From an uncultured Steroidobacter sp. (GTDB lineage Bacteria; Pseudomonadota; Gammaproteobacteria; Steroidobacterales; Steroidobacteraceae), in NCBI RefSeq assembly GCF_937958065.1, contig NZ_CALFXI010000065.1, positions 1 to 55,152 on the forward strand: 55,152 bases of DNA. Direction: 5' to 3'. Numbering within the stretch: position 1 is the first letter of the stretch; each line of letters opens with the position of its first letter. The position numbers and the translations under genes were made by a program. Positions 48,443 to 55,152 of the stretch are shown here, piece after piece. The notes beneath the pieces were generated by a model. The model worked only from the letters and a program-made list of their open reading frames with translations, was not told the origin of the DNA and did not search any database.

Positions 48443-49815
48443 TGAGCAGCCACGGCCAACTCCGCCGCGGCCGGGATGGAAGAGGTTTCGCCCGCGCCGA
48501 CCAGCCGGCCACGCAGCGAATTCGGCATGGCTTCGGTGATCAGTACATCGGCGAATTGATTGATCAGCGTGTGCGGGCCATCGAAATTGACCCAGCGCAT
48601 GTTCTCGGTCTTGCCTGCGAGCTGCCGCGCGTCTTTCTTCGCGGGGCGCTCGACGAGCACACGCTGCACCGTGCCGACCATGCGGCGACTGATCGCCATG
48701 GCCTGCTGGTTGATGCGCGCCTGGAGCAGCTCCAGACGCTGGTGTTTTTCTTCCTGGGAAACATCGTCCGGCAGCGACGCCGCCGGCGTGCCGGGGCGAC
48801 GGCTGTAGATGAAGCTGAAAGACTGATCGAAGCCGACCTCGGCGATCAGGTTCATGGTCGCTTCGAAGTCCTTGGCGGTCTCGCCGGGGAAGCCGACGAT
48901 GAAATCCGAGGAGATGCTGATGTCCGGGCGCACGGCCCGCAATTTGCGGATCTTTTGCTTGTATTCAAGCGCGGTGTAGCCACGCTTCATCGCCATGAGA
49001 ATGCGGTCCGAGCCGGCCTGCACCGGCAGATGCAGATAATTCGCGAGCTGCGGCACGTCGCGATAAGCCTCGATCAGCGAGTCCTTGAACTCCACCGGGT
49101 GCGATGTGGTGAAGCGGATGCGCTCGATGCCCGGCACGTCCGCCACGCAGTAGATCAACGTGCCCAGATCGCACGGCGTTCCATCGTCCATCGGGCCGTC
49201 GTAGGCATTGACGTTCTGGCCGAGCAGATTGATTTCCTTGACGCCCTGGTCGGCGAGCTGGCGGATCTCCTGCATCACCGACTCGAACGGACGGCTCACT
49301 TCCTCGCCGCGGGTGTAAGGCACGACGCAGAACGTGCAGTACTTGCTGCACCCTTCCATGATGGACACGAACGCGGTCGCGCCCTCGGAGCGCGGCGCCG
49401 GCAGGTGATCGAACTTCTCGATCTCCGGGAAGCTCACGTCGACGACCGAGCGGCCGGCCGAGCGGATCTCGCGGATCATGTCCGGCAGGCGGTGCAGGGT
49501 CTGCGGTCCGAACACCAGGTCGACATAAGGCGCGCGCTTGGTGATGCCATCGCCTTCCTGGCTGGCCACGCAGCCGCCGACGCCGATGATCAGGCCCGGA
49601 TTGGCCTTCTTCAGCTGCTTCCAGCCGCCGAGCTGCGAAAACACCTTCTCCTGCGCCTTCTCACGCACCGAGCAGGTATTGAGCAGCAGCAGGTCGGCCT
49701 GGGCGGGATCGTCCGTCGGCTCAAACCCCTCGGCCTCGCGCAGCACGTCCACCATGCGGGCGGAGTCGTACTCATTCATCTGGCAGCCGAAAGTGCGGAT
49801 AAAGACGCGAGGCAT
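48439..49815 (-). CDS. miaB: tRNA-2-methylthio-N6-isopentenyladenosine37 synthase MiaB
   Basis: A 458-residue radical-SAM methylthiotransferase that adds a methylthio group to i6A37 of tRNAs reading UNN codons. The auxiliary iron-sulfur cysteines are C11, C48 and C82, and the radical-SAM cluster is C156-x3-C160-x2-C163. A TRAM domain (about residues 375-440) ends the protein, followed by a short Ala-rich tail. It heads the five-gene block. In the 177 bp to ssb there is a hairpin at 49902-49938. Confidence 0.97.
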   Translation of the reverse strand: MPRVFIRTFGCQMNEYDSARMVDVLREAEGFEPTDDPAQADLLLLNTCSVREKAQEKVFSQLGGWKQLKKANPGLIIGVGGCVASQEGDGITKRAPYVDLVFGPQTLHRLPDMIREIRSAGRSVVDVSFPEIEKFDHLPAPRSEGATAFVSIMEGCSKYCTFCVVPYTRGEEVSRPFESVMQEIRQLADQGVKEINLLGQNVNAYDGPMDDGTPCDLGTLIYCVADVPGIERIRFTTSHPVEFKDSLIEAYRDVPQLANYLHLPVQAGSDRILMAMKRGYTALEYKQKIRKLRAVRPDISISSDFIVGFPGETAKDFEATMNLIAEVGFDQSFSFIYSRRPGTPAASLPDDVSQEEKHQRLELLQARINQQAMAISRRMVGTVQRVLVERPAKKDARQLAGKTENMRWVNFDGPHTLINQFADVLITEAMPNSLRGRLVGAGETSSIPAAAELAVAAQ

Positions 49816-49901
49816 TGGGTTGGGATAAGCGGACGAACGCAGGCTATGGGGGCTGACAAGGATAAGGGCGGCGCCGGGGCTTTTCCACCGGCGAACGGAT
49901 T

Positions 49902-49938
49902 TCGGGGCCCGCGGGCTCGAGCGGCCGGCGGGCCCCGA
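49902..49938 (-). terminator. Hairpin downstream of ssb
   Basis: TCGGGGCCCGC (49902-49912) pairs with GCGGGCCCCGA (49928-49938), an 11-bp perfect stem with a 15-base loop. It lies between ssb and miaB on the minus strand. No T-run, so termination would be Rho-independent only in part. Confidence 0.55.
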
Positions 49939-49992
49939 GTGATAGGGGCAATCTTTTGTTAATTCAGGGGTCTGGCGCGCAGCCAGGGCCCA

Positions 49993-50478
49993 TCAGAACG
50001 GGATGTCGTCGTCGAAGCCGCCGCCATCGTCGGCCGGCGGAGGCGCCGAGCGCTCGTTCTGGGCGGGCCGGGACGGGGCACGACGCGGCTGCTCGTCGTC
50101 GCCGCCGAAGCCGCCACCGCCACCACCGCCGCCGCCGCCGCCACGGCCACCGAGCATCTGCATGTTCTGGCCGATGATTTCGGTGGTGTAACGGTCCTTG
50201 CCTTCCTTGTCCTGCCACTTACGGGTGCGCAGCGAGCCTTCGATGTACACCTGCGAACCCTTGCGCAGGTATTCCGCGGCGATCTCGCCGAGCTTGTCGT
50301 AGAGGACGACCGAGTGCCACTCGGTGCGCTCCTGCATGTCGCCCGTCTGCTTGTCCTTCCAGGACTCGGAGGTGGCGATCCGGATGTTGGTGACAGCCTT
50401 GCCGCTGGGCATGTAGCGCGTGTCGGGGTCCGCTCCCAAGTTGCCTACCAGAATGACTTTATTGATACCGCGCGCCAT
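49993..50478 (-). CDS. ssb: Single-stranded DNA-binding protein
   Basis: A 161-residue protein with an N-terminal OB fold (about residues 1-110, starting MARGINKVILVGNLGADPD), a glycine-rich and then Pro/Ala/Gln-rich disordered linker, and the conserved acidic tip DDDIPF that recruits repair and replication partners. It protects single-stranded DNA. It is divergent from uvrA, the classical gammaproteobacterial layout. Confidence 0.97.
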   Translation of the reverse strand: MARGINKVILVGNLGADPDTRYMPSGKAVTNIRIATSESWKDKQTGDMQERTEWHSVVLYDKLGEIAAEYLRKGSQVYIEGSLRTRKWQDKEGKDRYTTEIIGQNMQMLGGRGGGGGGGGGGGFGGDDEQPRRAPSRPAQNERSAPPPADDGGGFDDDIPF

Positions 50479-50527
50479 GACTAGCGAACCTCGAATGCAA
50501 TGAAGGCCGGGATTCTAAACTCGCTGG

Positions 50528-50543
50528 CGTATATACGATATCG
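50528..50543. promoter_or_regulatory. Overlapping palindromes in the ssb-uvrA gap
   Basis: CGTATATACG (50528-50537) and CGATATCG (50536-50543) are perfect palindromes that overlap by two bases. They sit about 50 bp upstream of ssb. They recall the AT core of a LexA box but lack the CTGT/ACAG ends, so I do not call one. They may be a variant operator or part of the ssb promoter. Confidence 0.35.
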
Positions 50544-50639
50544 ATTTGTGGAGCCCCGGACCCAATTATGGGTCGCCCCAGCGGCTGCCATTCATGCTGG
50601 CGAGCGCGGCGCCGATTCATGCCGCCGGCTGACCAGGTT

Positions 50640-50668
50640 TTGCCCGAGATTGCGTGGCCCCGTATATT
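50640..50668 (+). promoter_or_regulatory. Predicted uvrA promoter
   Basis: TTGCCC (50640-50645) and TATATT (50663-50668) are 17 bp apart and match four and five positions of the sigma-70 consensus. Transcription would start near 50675, about 28 bases before the uvrA ATG. Confidence 0.55.
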
Positions 50669-50702
50669 GAACGATTCCCTTTTGACGCCACGTACGGTAG
50701 CC

Positions 50703-53558
50703 ATGCCTTCCATCGTCATCCGCGGCGCCCGCACTCACAACCTGCGCAACATCGACCTCGAGATTCCGCGCGACAAGCTGATCGTTTTCACCGGCTTGTC
50801 CGGCTCGGGCAAGTCGTCGCTGGCGTTCGACACCATCTATGCCGAAGGTCAGCGGCGCTATGTCGAGTCGCTGTCGGCCTACGCTCGTCAATTCCTGTCG
50901 ATGATGGAAAAGCCCGACATCGACTCGATCGAGGGTTTGTCGCCGGCGATCGCGATCGAGCAGAAATCGACGTCTCACAATCCGCGCTCGACCGTAGGCA
51001 CGGTCACCGAGATTTACGATCACCTGCGTCTGCTGTTCGCGCGCGTCGGCACGCCGCGCTGCCCGGATCATGGCATCGATCTGGCCGCGCAGACCGTCAG
51101 TCAGATGGTGGATCAGGTGATGCGCCTGCCGGAAGGCACACCGATCCTGCTGCTCGCGCCGATGATCGACGATCGCAAGGGCGAGCACGCCCAGGTGTTC
51201 GAACAACTGCGCGGCCAGGGTTTCGTGCGTGCGCGCGTCGATGGCCACGTCGTCGAGCTGGACGCGGTGCCGAAGCTGGATCCGAAAAAGAAACACAGCA
51301 TCGATGCGGTGGTCGACCGATTGAAAGTACGCTCCGATGTGGGACAGCGCCTGGCGGAGTCGTTCGAAACGGCACTGCGCATGGCCGACGGCGTCGCGCG
51401 CGTGTCGTTCATGGACGATCCGAAGCGCGAAGAGCTGGTGTTCTCCGATAAGTTCGCGTGCACCGTCTGCGCCTACAGCATCGCCGACCTCGAACCGAAG
51501 CTGTTCTCCTTCAACAATCCCGCCGGCGCGTGCGCCACTTGCTCGGGCCTGGGCGTGCAGCAGTTCTTCGATCCGGCGCGCGTCATTCATCATCCGAACC
51601 TGTCGATCGCCGGTGGCGCGATTCGCGGCTGGGATCGGCGCAATGCCTATTACTTCGCGTTGATGCAATCGCTCGCGAAGCACTACAAATTCGACGTCGA
51701 GGCCCCCTGGGAGGACCTGCCGGCCAAGTGCAGGAAGGTCGTGCTCTACGGCAGCGGCGAAGAGAAGATCGATTTCAAATACGTCAATGCCCAGGGTGGA
51801 ACGCTGCGCCGCTCTCACAAATGGGAGGGCGTAATTCCGAATCTGGAACGACGCTATCGCGAGACCGAGTCGGTCGCCGTTCGCGAGGAACTTGCCAAGT
51901 ACCTCAGCAATCAGCCCTGCCCCGACTGCGGCGGCACGCGCCTGAATCGCGCCGCGCGCAATGTGTTCGTTGCCGAACGGACTCTGCCGGACCTGGCGAA
52001 GCTGGCGGTCGCGGATGCGTTGAGCTTCAGCTCGGAGCTGCAGCTGGAAGGCTGGCGCGGCGAGATCGCGGGCAAGATCGTCAAAGAGATCGGCGAGCGG
52101 TTGCGCTTTCTCAGCGATGTGGGCCTCGATTATCTGACCTTGGATCGCAGCGCCGACACGCTATCCGGTGGCGAAGCGCAGCGCATCCGGCTCGCCAGCC
52201 AGATCGGCTCCGGGCTGGTCGGTTGCATGTACATTCTCGACGAGCCGTCGATCGGCCTGCATCAGCGCGACAACGATCGGTTGTTGTTGACGTTGAATCG
52301 TCTGCGCGATCTAGGAAACACCGTGCTGGTCGTCGAGCATGACGAAGATGCGATCCGTCATGCCGATCACGTCGTCGACCTCGGCCCCGGTGCGGGCGTG
52401 CACGGCGGCCTGGTCATCGCACAAGGCACGCCGGCGGAGATCGCGGCGGACGCCAATTCGATCACGGGCCAATATCTTTCGGGCAAACGCGAGATCGCTA
52501 TTCCCGCGCTGCGAACACCGGTGCAGGAAGGCCGTCACCTGCGGATCGTCAACGCTCGCGGCAACAACTTGAAGGGCGTGACGGTCGATATTCCGCTCGG
52601 CGTGATGACGTGCGTCACGGGCGTGTCCGGCTCGGGCAAGTCGACGCTCGTCAACGACACGCTGTATCAATTCGTGGCGCGCCAGTTGAACGATGCGTCG
52701 ACCGACCCGGCGCCGAGCGATGGCGTCGAAGGGTTGGATGAAATCGATCGGGTCATCGATATCGACCAGAGCCCGATCGGCCGCACTCCCCGCTCCAATC
52801 CGGCCACGTACACCGGCCTGTTCACGCCCATTCGCGAGATCTTCGCCGGCGTGCCGGAAGCACGCGCTCGCGGCTACGAAGCGGGCCGGTTCAGCTTCAA
52901 CGTCAAGGGCGGCCGCTGCGAAGCTTGCCAGGGCGATGGCGTCATCAAAGTGGAAATGCACTTCCTGCCCGACGTGTACGTGCCGTGCGACGTTTGCAAA
53001 GGCAAACGCTACAACCGCGAAACACTGGAGATTCATTACAAGGGCAAGAGCATCAGCGAAGTGCTCGACATGACGGTCGAGGATGCGCTGGAGTTCTTCC
53101 GCCACGCTCCGGTGATCGCGCCCAAGCTGCAGACGCTGATGGACGTCGGTCTGTCTTATATCCGGCTCGGCCAGAACGCGACGACTCTGTCAGGCGGTGA
53201 GGCTCAGCGCGTGAAGCTGGCGAAGGAACTGTCCAAGCGTTCCACCGGCCGCACGCTTTACATCCTGGACGAGCCGACCACCGGTCTGCACTTCTTCGAT
53301 ATCGAGCAATTGCTAGGTGTGCTGCATCGTCTGCGTGACGAGGGCAATACGATCGTCGTGATCGAACACAATCTCGACGTCATCAAGACCGCGGACTGGA
53401 TCATCGATCTGGGACCGGAAGGCGGCGGTGGCGGCGGCACGATCGTGGCGACGGGGACGCCGGAGCAGATTGCTCAGGTGAAGGGGTCGTACACGGGCAA
53501 ATATCTGAAGCCGATTCTGGAGAAGAAGAAACCGGCGGCGGTGCGGAAGCGGGCGTGA
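50703..53558 (+). CDS. uvrA: Excinuclease ABC subunit UvrA
   Basis: A 951-residue ATPase that finds bulky DNA lesions with UvrB in nucleotide excision repair. Both ABC modules are complete: Walker A GLSGSGKSS (31-39) and GVSGSGKST (near 639), with LSGGEAQR signatures in each half. Two zinc fingers are visible, starting CTVC (about 253) and CEAC (about 739). ATG 50703 fits the family start (MPSIVIRGARTHNLRNI); the frame is open 135 bases further up without support. The C-terminus is Lys-rich and short. Confidence 0.98.
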   Translation: MPSIVIRGARTHNLRNIDLEIPRDKLIVFTGLSGSGKSSLAFDTIYAEGQRRYVESLSAYARQFLSMMEKPDIDSIEGLSPAIAIEQKSTSHNPRSTVGTVTEIYDHLRLLFARVGTPRCPDHGIDLAAQTVSQMVDQVMRLPEGTPILLLAPMIDDRKGEHAQVFEQLRGQGFVRARVDGHVVELDAVPKLDPKKKHSIDAVVDRLKVRSDVGQRLAESFETALRMADGVARVSFMDDPKREELVFSDKFACTVCAYSIADLEPKLFSFNNPAGACATCSGLGVQQFFDPARVIHHPNLSIAGGAIRGWDRRNAYYFALMQSLAKHYKFDVEAPWEDLPAKCRKVVLYGSGEEKIDFKYVNAQGGTLRRSHKWEGVIPNLERRYRETESVAVREELAKYLSNQPCPDCGGTRLNRAARNVFVAERTLPDLAKLAVADALSFSSELQLEGWRGEIAGKIVKEIGERLRFLSDVGLDYLTLDRSADTLSGGEAQRIRLASQIGSGLVGCMYILDEPSIGLHQRDNDRLLLTLNRLRDLGNTVLVVEHDEDAIRHADHVVDLGPGAGVHGGLVIAQGTPAEIAADANSITGQYLSGKREIAIPALRTPVQEGRHLRIVNARGNNLKGVTVDIPLGVMTCVTGVSGSGKSTLVNDTLYQFVARQLNDASTDPAPSDGVEGLDEIDRVIDIDQSPIGRTPRSNPATYTGLFTPIREIFAGVPEARARGYEAGRFSFNVKGGRCEACQGDGVIKVEMHFLPDVYVPCDVCKGKRYNRETLEIHYKGKSISEVLDMTVEDALEFFRHAPVIAPKLQTLMDVGLSYIRLGQNATTLSGGEAQRVKLAKELSKRSTGRTLYILDEPTTGLHFFDIEQLLGVLHRLRDEGNTIVVIEHNLDVIKTADWIIDLGPEGGGGGGTIVATGTPEQIAQVKGSYTGKYLKPILEKKKPAAVRKRA

Positions 53559-53566
53559 GCCCTCAA

Positions 53567-53589
53567 CCGGCGTGCGTCGTTTACGCCGG
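53567..53589. terminator. Hairpin between uvrA and hipA
   Basis: CCGGCGT (53567-53573) pairs with ACGCCGG (53583-53589), with a nine-base loop. It lies between convergent stops and covers the hipA stop codon. No T-run is present, so confidence is moderate. Confidence 0.5.
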
Positions 53590-54846
53590 GGGCGGTGTTC
53601 CGCGAGAGGGATGCGCGCTGTAAGAACGTGCGGGCGACACCGCCAGCCGACCGCCCTCCCATTCCTCGACCAGGCGCGCGCCATACTCATGTGCCAGACG
53701 CGGTCGATGCGCATCCAGCGTCTCCGACATGGCCGTGGCGATCCGCTCGATGACCTCTTCGGGACGGCTGACCATGCAGACGGTCCTGGCAAACTCCAGT
53801 AGCTGTTCGCGGGTGGGATACAGGCGCGTCTTCGCGCCCGAGAACAGCTTGAGCGCCATCGTGCGGTCGACGCGCATCTCGCCGGTGCGCTGGTTGTAGT
53901 GCGGATAGAGGGTGGTCGTTACCACGTCGAAGACCGGTGCGAGCCATGCCTCGCCCGCGCTCGGGTCGCGATACTGCAGGCCGAAGTTCTTCAGGTGCGC
54001 ATCGCCATTGCGCACCATCACCGACAGTGCCACGGAGGCGAAGAAGGACTGCAGGTTGACACTCGCTCGCACGCCACTGAACGCCGAGACGATGCGGGCG
54101 ATCGCCTCATAGCTCTCCTGATATTTGTAGTTGCCCTGCGGATCGCGCCACTTTCCCATGAGCGCCGCCATGTCCTCGAAGCCTTGTCGCTCGGGCTGCA
54201 GATCGAACCGTCGCAGGACGAACAGATGCGCGTCATCCGAAAGCCAGAACTCCGGTACGTCCAGTCCTGCGCGGCGGGCAACCTCCATGCACAGGAACTC
54301 ATTCTGCGCCAGCCATGGATACTCGGCCGCACCGGTCTTCACGATGAGATCGGCTTCGGGAAACGTCACGCGCTCCGGCGGTACGGCGTCGGCGTCCGGC
54401 ATCAGCACCTTCGGCTGCACACCAGAGATGCCTGACCCGAAATACGTGTCCACCAGAAAATCGAACACCCCGCGCGAGGCGGGCTCGTTCAGCAGTTGCT
54501 TCAGTCCAATCTGCGCAGGCGACGCTTCCCAGGGCGCGTCCGGCTGCACGAACCGCAGCCTCCCGATCTGCCGTCGGCCAGTGATGGCCAGCATTCGCAT
54601 GTCGTCGATGTGCTCGTGCTTGGCGATGCGCCGGGCGATCAGATCGTACAGATAGCCTTCCGGCAGGTTCATCGAGAACACCGGCAGCATCGGCGTCGAT
54701 GCGTAGCTCTGCGCCCGGATCGGCATCGTCAACGACACCTCATTGACGCGCTCGGTGGTCGTGTAGTTGAAGACATAACGCGCCTCACGCACCAGCAGCC
54801 CCGACTGGCCGGTCGGCGTCGATACGTTCAGGGCTCTAACTTTCAT
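53581..54846 (-). CDS. hipA: HipA-family toxin kinase
   Basis: A 421-residue serine/threonine kinase-like toxin of the HipA family, close to the 440 residues of E. coli HipA. The N-terminal HipA_1 domain is followed by a glycine-rich ATP loop (SGISGVQPKVLM, about residues 120-131). The catalytic loop VRNGDAHLKNFGL and the metal-binding aspartate in PVFDVVTTT are intact, so it is probably active. E. coli HipA phosphorylates GltX and causes persistence; the target here is not evident. ATG 54846 lies 11 bp inside the hipB gene. The tail after about residue 405 is Pro/Arg-rich. Confidence 0.92.
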   Translation of the reverse strand: MKVRALNVSTPTGQSGLLVREARYVFNYTTTERVNEVSLTMPIRAQSYASTPMLPVFSMNLPEGYLYDLIARRIAKHEHIDDMRMLAITGRRQIGRLRFVQPDAPWEASPAQIGLKQLLNEPASRGVFDFLVDTYFGSGISGVQPKVLMPDADAVPPERVTFPEADLIVKTGAAEYPWLAQNEFLCMEVARRAGLDVPEFWLSDDAHLFVLRRFDLQPERQGFEDMAALMGKWRDPQGNYKYQESYEAIARIVSAFSGVRASVNLQSFFASVALSVMVRNGDAHLKNFGLQYRDPSAGEAWLAPVFDVVTTTLYPHYNQRTGEMRVDRTMALKLFSGAKTRLYPTREQLLEFARTVCMVSRPEEVIERIATAMSETLDAHRPRLAHEYGARLVEEWEGGRLAVSPARSYSAHPSRGTPPPA

Positions 54847-55102
54847 CTTGCGGGTCCAGCAGCAGATGGATCTGGTCCAGGTCCGGGCGTGCATCGGTGA
54901 TCGTCAGACCCTTGCCTAGCGCCGCCAGGGCCGCGAAAACGATATGCAGAGACACGTTGCGACCGGCCTCCAGGTCGACGATGGTTTGACGCCGACAGTT
55001 GGCAGCCTCCGCGATCTGTTGTTGCGTCTTGCCCAGAGCTAGCCGCTCCGTTCTGAAGGAGTGTCCAAACATCGCTGGGTTGAGGGCTGGAAGGGTCCGC
55101 AT
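54836..55102 (-). CDS. hipB: HipB-type Xre antitoxin
   Basis: An 88-residue XRE-family protein. The helix-turn-helix runs KTQQQIAEAANCRRQTIVDLEAGRNVSL (about residues 26-53), and a short tail (LDQIHLLLDPQDES) probably binds HipA. The ATG at 55102 is chosen over the one at 55120 because the predicted -10 (TATTTA on the minus strand, 55114-55109) would put transcription start at or next to it; another ATG at 55072 is also possible. It overlaps hipA by 11 bp. Confidence 0.85.
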   Translation of the reverse strand: MRTLPALNPAMFGHSFRTERLALGKTQQQIAEAANCRRQTIVDLEAGRNVSLHIVFAALAALGKGLTITDARPDLDQIHLLLDPQDES

Positions 55103-55137
55103 GTCCGCTAAATAGGACATTTAATCTGTAAAGTCAA
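55101..55137 (-). promoter_or_regulatory. hipBA promoter and HipB-like operator
   Basis: On the minus strand, TTGACT (55137-55132) and TATTTA (55114-55109) are 17 bases apart. Between and over the -10 lies ATGTCC-N8-GGACAT (55101-55120), an inverted repeat. E. coli HipB binds TATCC-N8-GGATA; this site has the same spacing and the CC...GG core with TGTCC/GGACA arms. The predicted start site falls near 55102, at the antitoxin ATG, so the transcript may be leaderless. Confidence 0.6.
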
Positions 55138-55152
55138 ACTGAGTCTGATATA

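Noticed and set aside
50520..50545. LexA box between ssb and uvrA.
   Set aside because: The AT-rich palindrome lacks CTGT/ACAG ends and no 16-bp dyad of that type is present.
1..55152. CRISPR array, insertion sequence or prophage genes.
   Set aside because: No regular repeat/spacer series, transposase, integrase or phage structural motif was seen; the only mobile-element trace is the tRNA 3' fragment at 27704-27731.

Overview
The window comes from a GC-rich Gram-negative bacterium, most likely a gammaproteobacterium of the Steroidobacter/Nevskia/Xanthomonadales type. The evidence is the collinear block miaB-phoH(ybeZ)-ybeY-corC-lnt, the divergent ssb/uvrA pair, three TonB-dependent receptors, an apolipoprotein N-acyltransferase (an outer-membrane lifestyle) and a probable GlyGly-CTERM surface protein. 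The lineage is inferred from gene content and order only. Coding density is high, with many 1-11 bp overlaps, convergent pairs that abut or overlap at their stops, and few long gaps.

Layout. 1-220: a tandem, hairpin-forming repeat. 221-6171: an ArsC/Spx-like protein, a secreted DUF885 peptidase-like protein, a double cNMP-binding/rhodanese sensor and a FecR/DUF6600 envelope protein. 6172-13369: a secreted FG-GAP repeat protein, Tex and a serine hydrolase. 13409-17840: a TPR-sulfotransferase followed by a TonB receptor. 17928-21772: Ogt, a lipoprotein amidohydrolase overlapped by a metal-site-deficient partner, and an EF-hand protein. 21775-26723: a membrane-anchored winged-helix regulator divergent from a TonB receptor/PepSY pair, with stacked palindromes between them. 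26736-27767: a RES/Xre toxin-antitoxin module with its operator, a tRNA 3'-end fragment and a strong terminator. 27789-31649: a fatty acid desaturase with a coiled-coil tail, then an actin-like ATPase paired with a membrane-anchored peptidoglycan amidase. 31761-36194: a probable copper-uptake operon (DUF2946, TonB receptor, BNR-thioredoxin fusion). 36412-38772: a LuxR-type HTH protein, a degenerate methyltransferase and an HTH-tailed protein of unknown role. 38773-44259: uppP, a dicarboxylate symporter and an orphan kdpDE, all on one strand. 44425-50478: lnt, corC, ybeY, phoH, miaB and ssb. 50703-55137: uvrA and a hipBA module.

How the genes work together. Housekeeping functions (lipoprotein maturation, rRNA and tRNA maturation, DNA repair, undecaprenyl phosphate recycling) alternate with accessory cassettes. 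Three cassettes centre on outer-membrane transport, and each carries different partner genes. The two toxin-antitoxin modules have readable operators. The most unusual unit is the two-gene operon at 29102-31649, which joins a cytoplasmic actin-fold ATPase to a transmembrane, apparently catalytically intact amidase_2 enzyme. This could be an undescribed cytoskeleton-guided cell-wall remodelling system. All functional statements come from motif reading; no database search was run.
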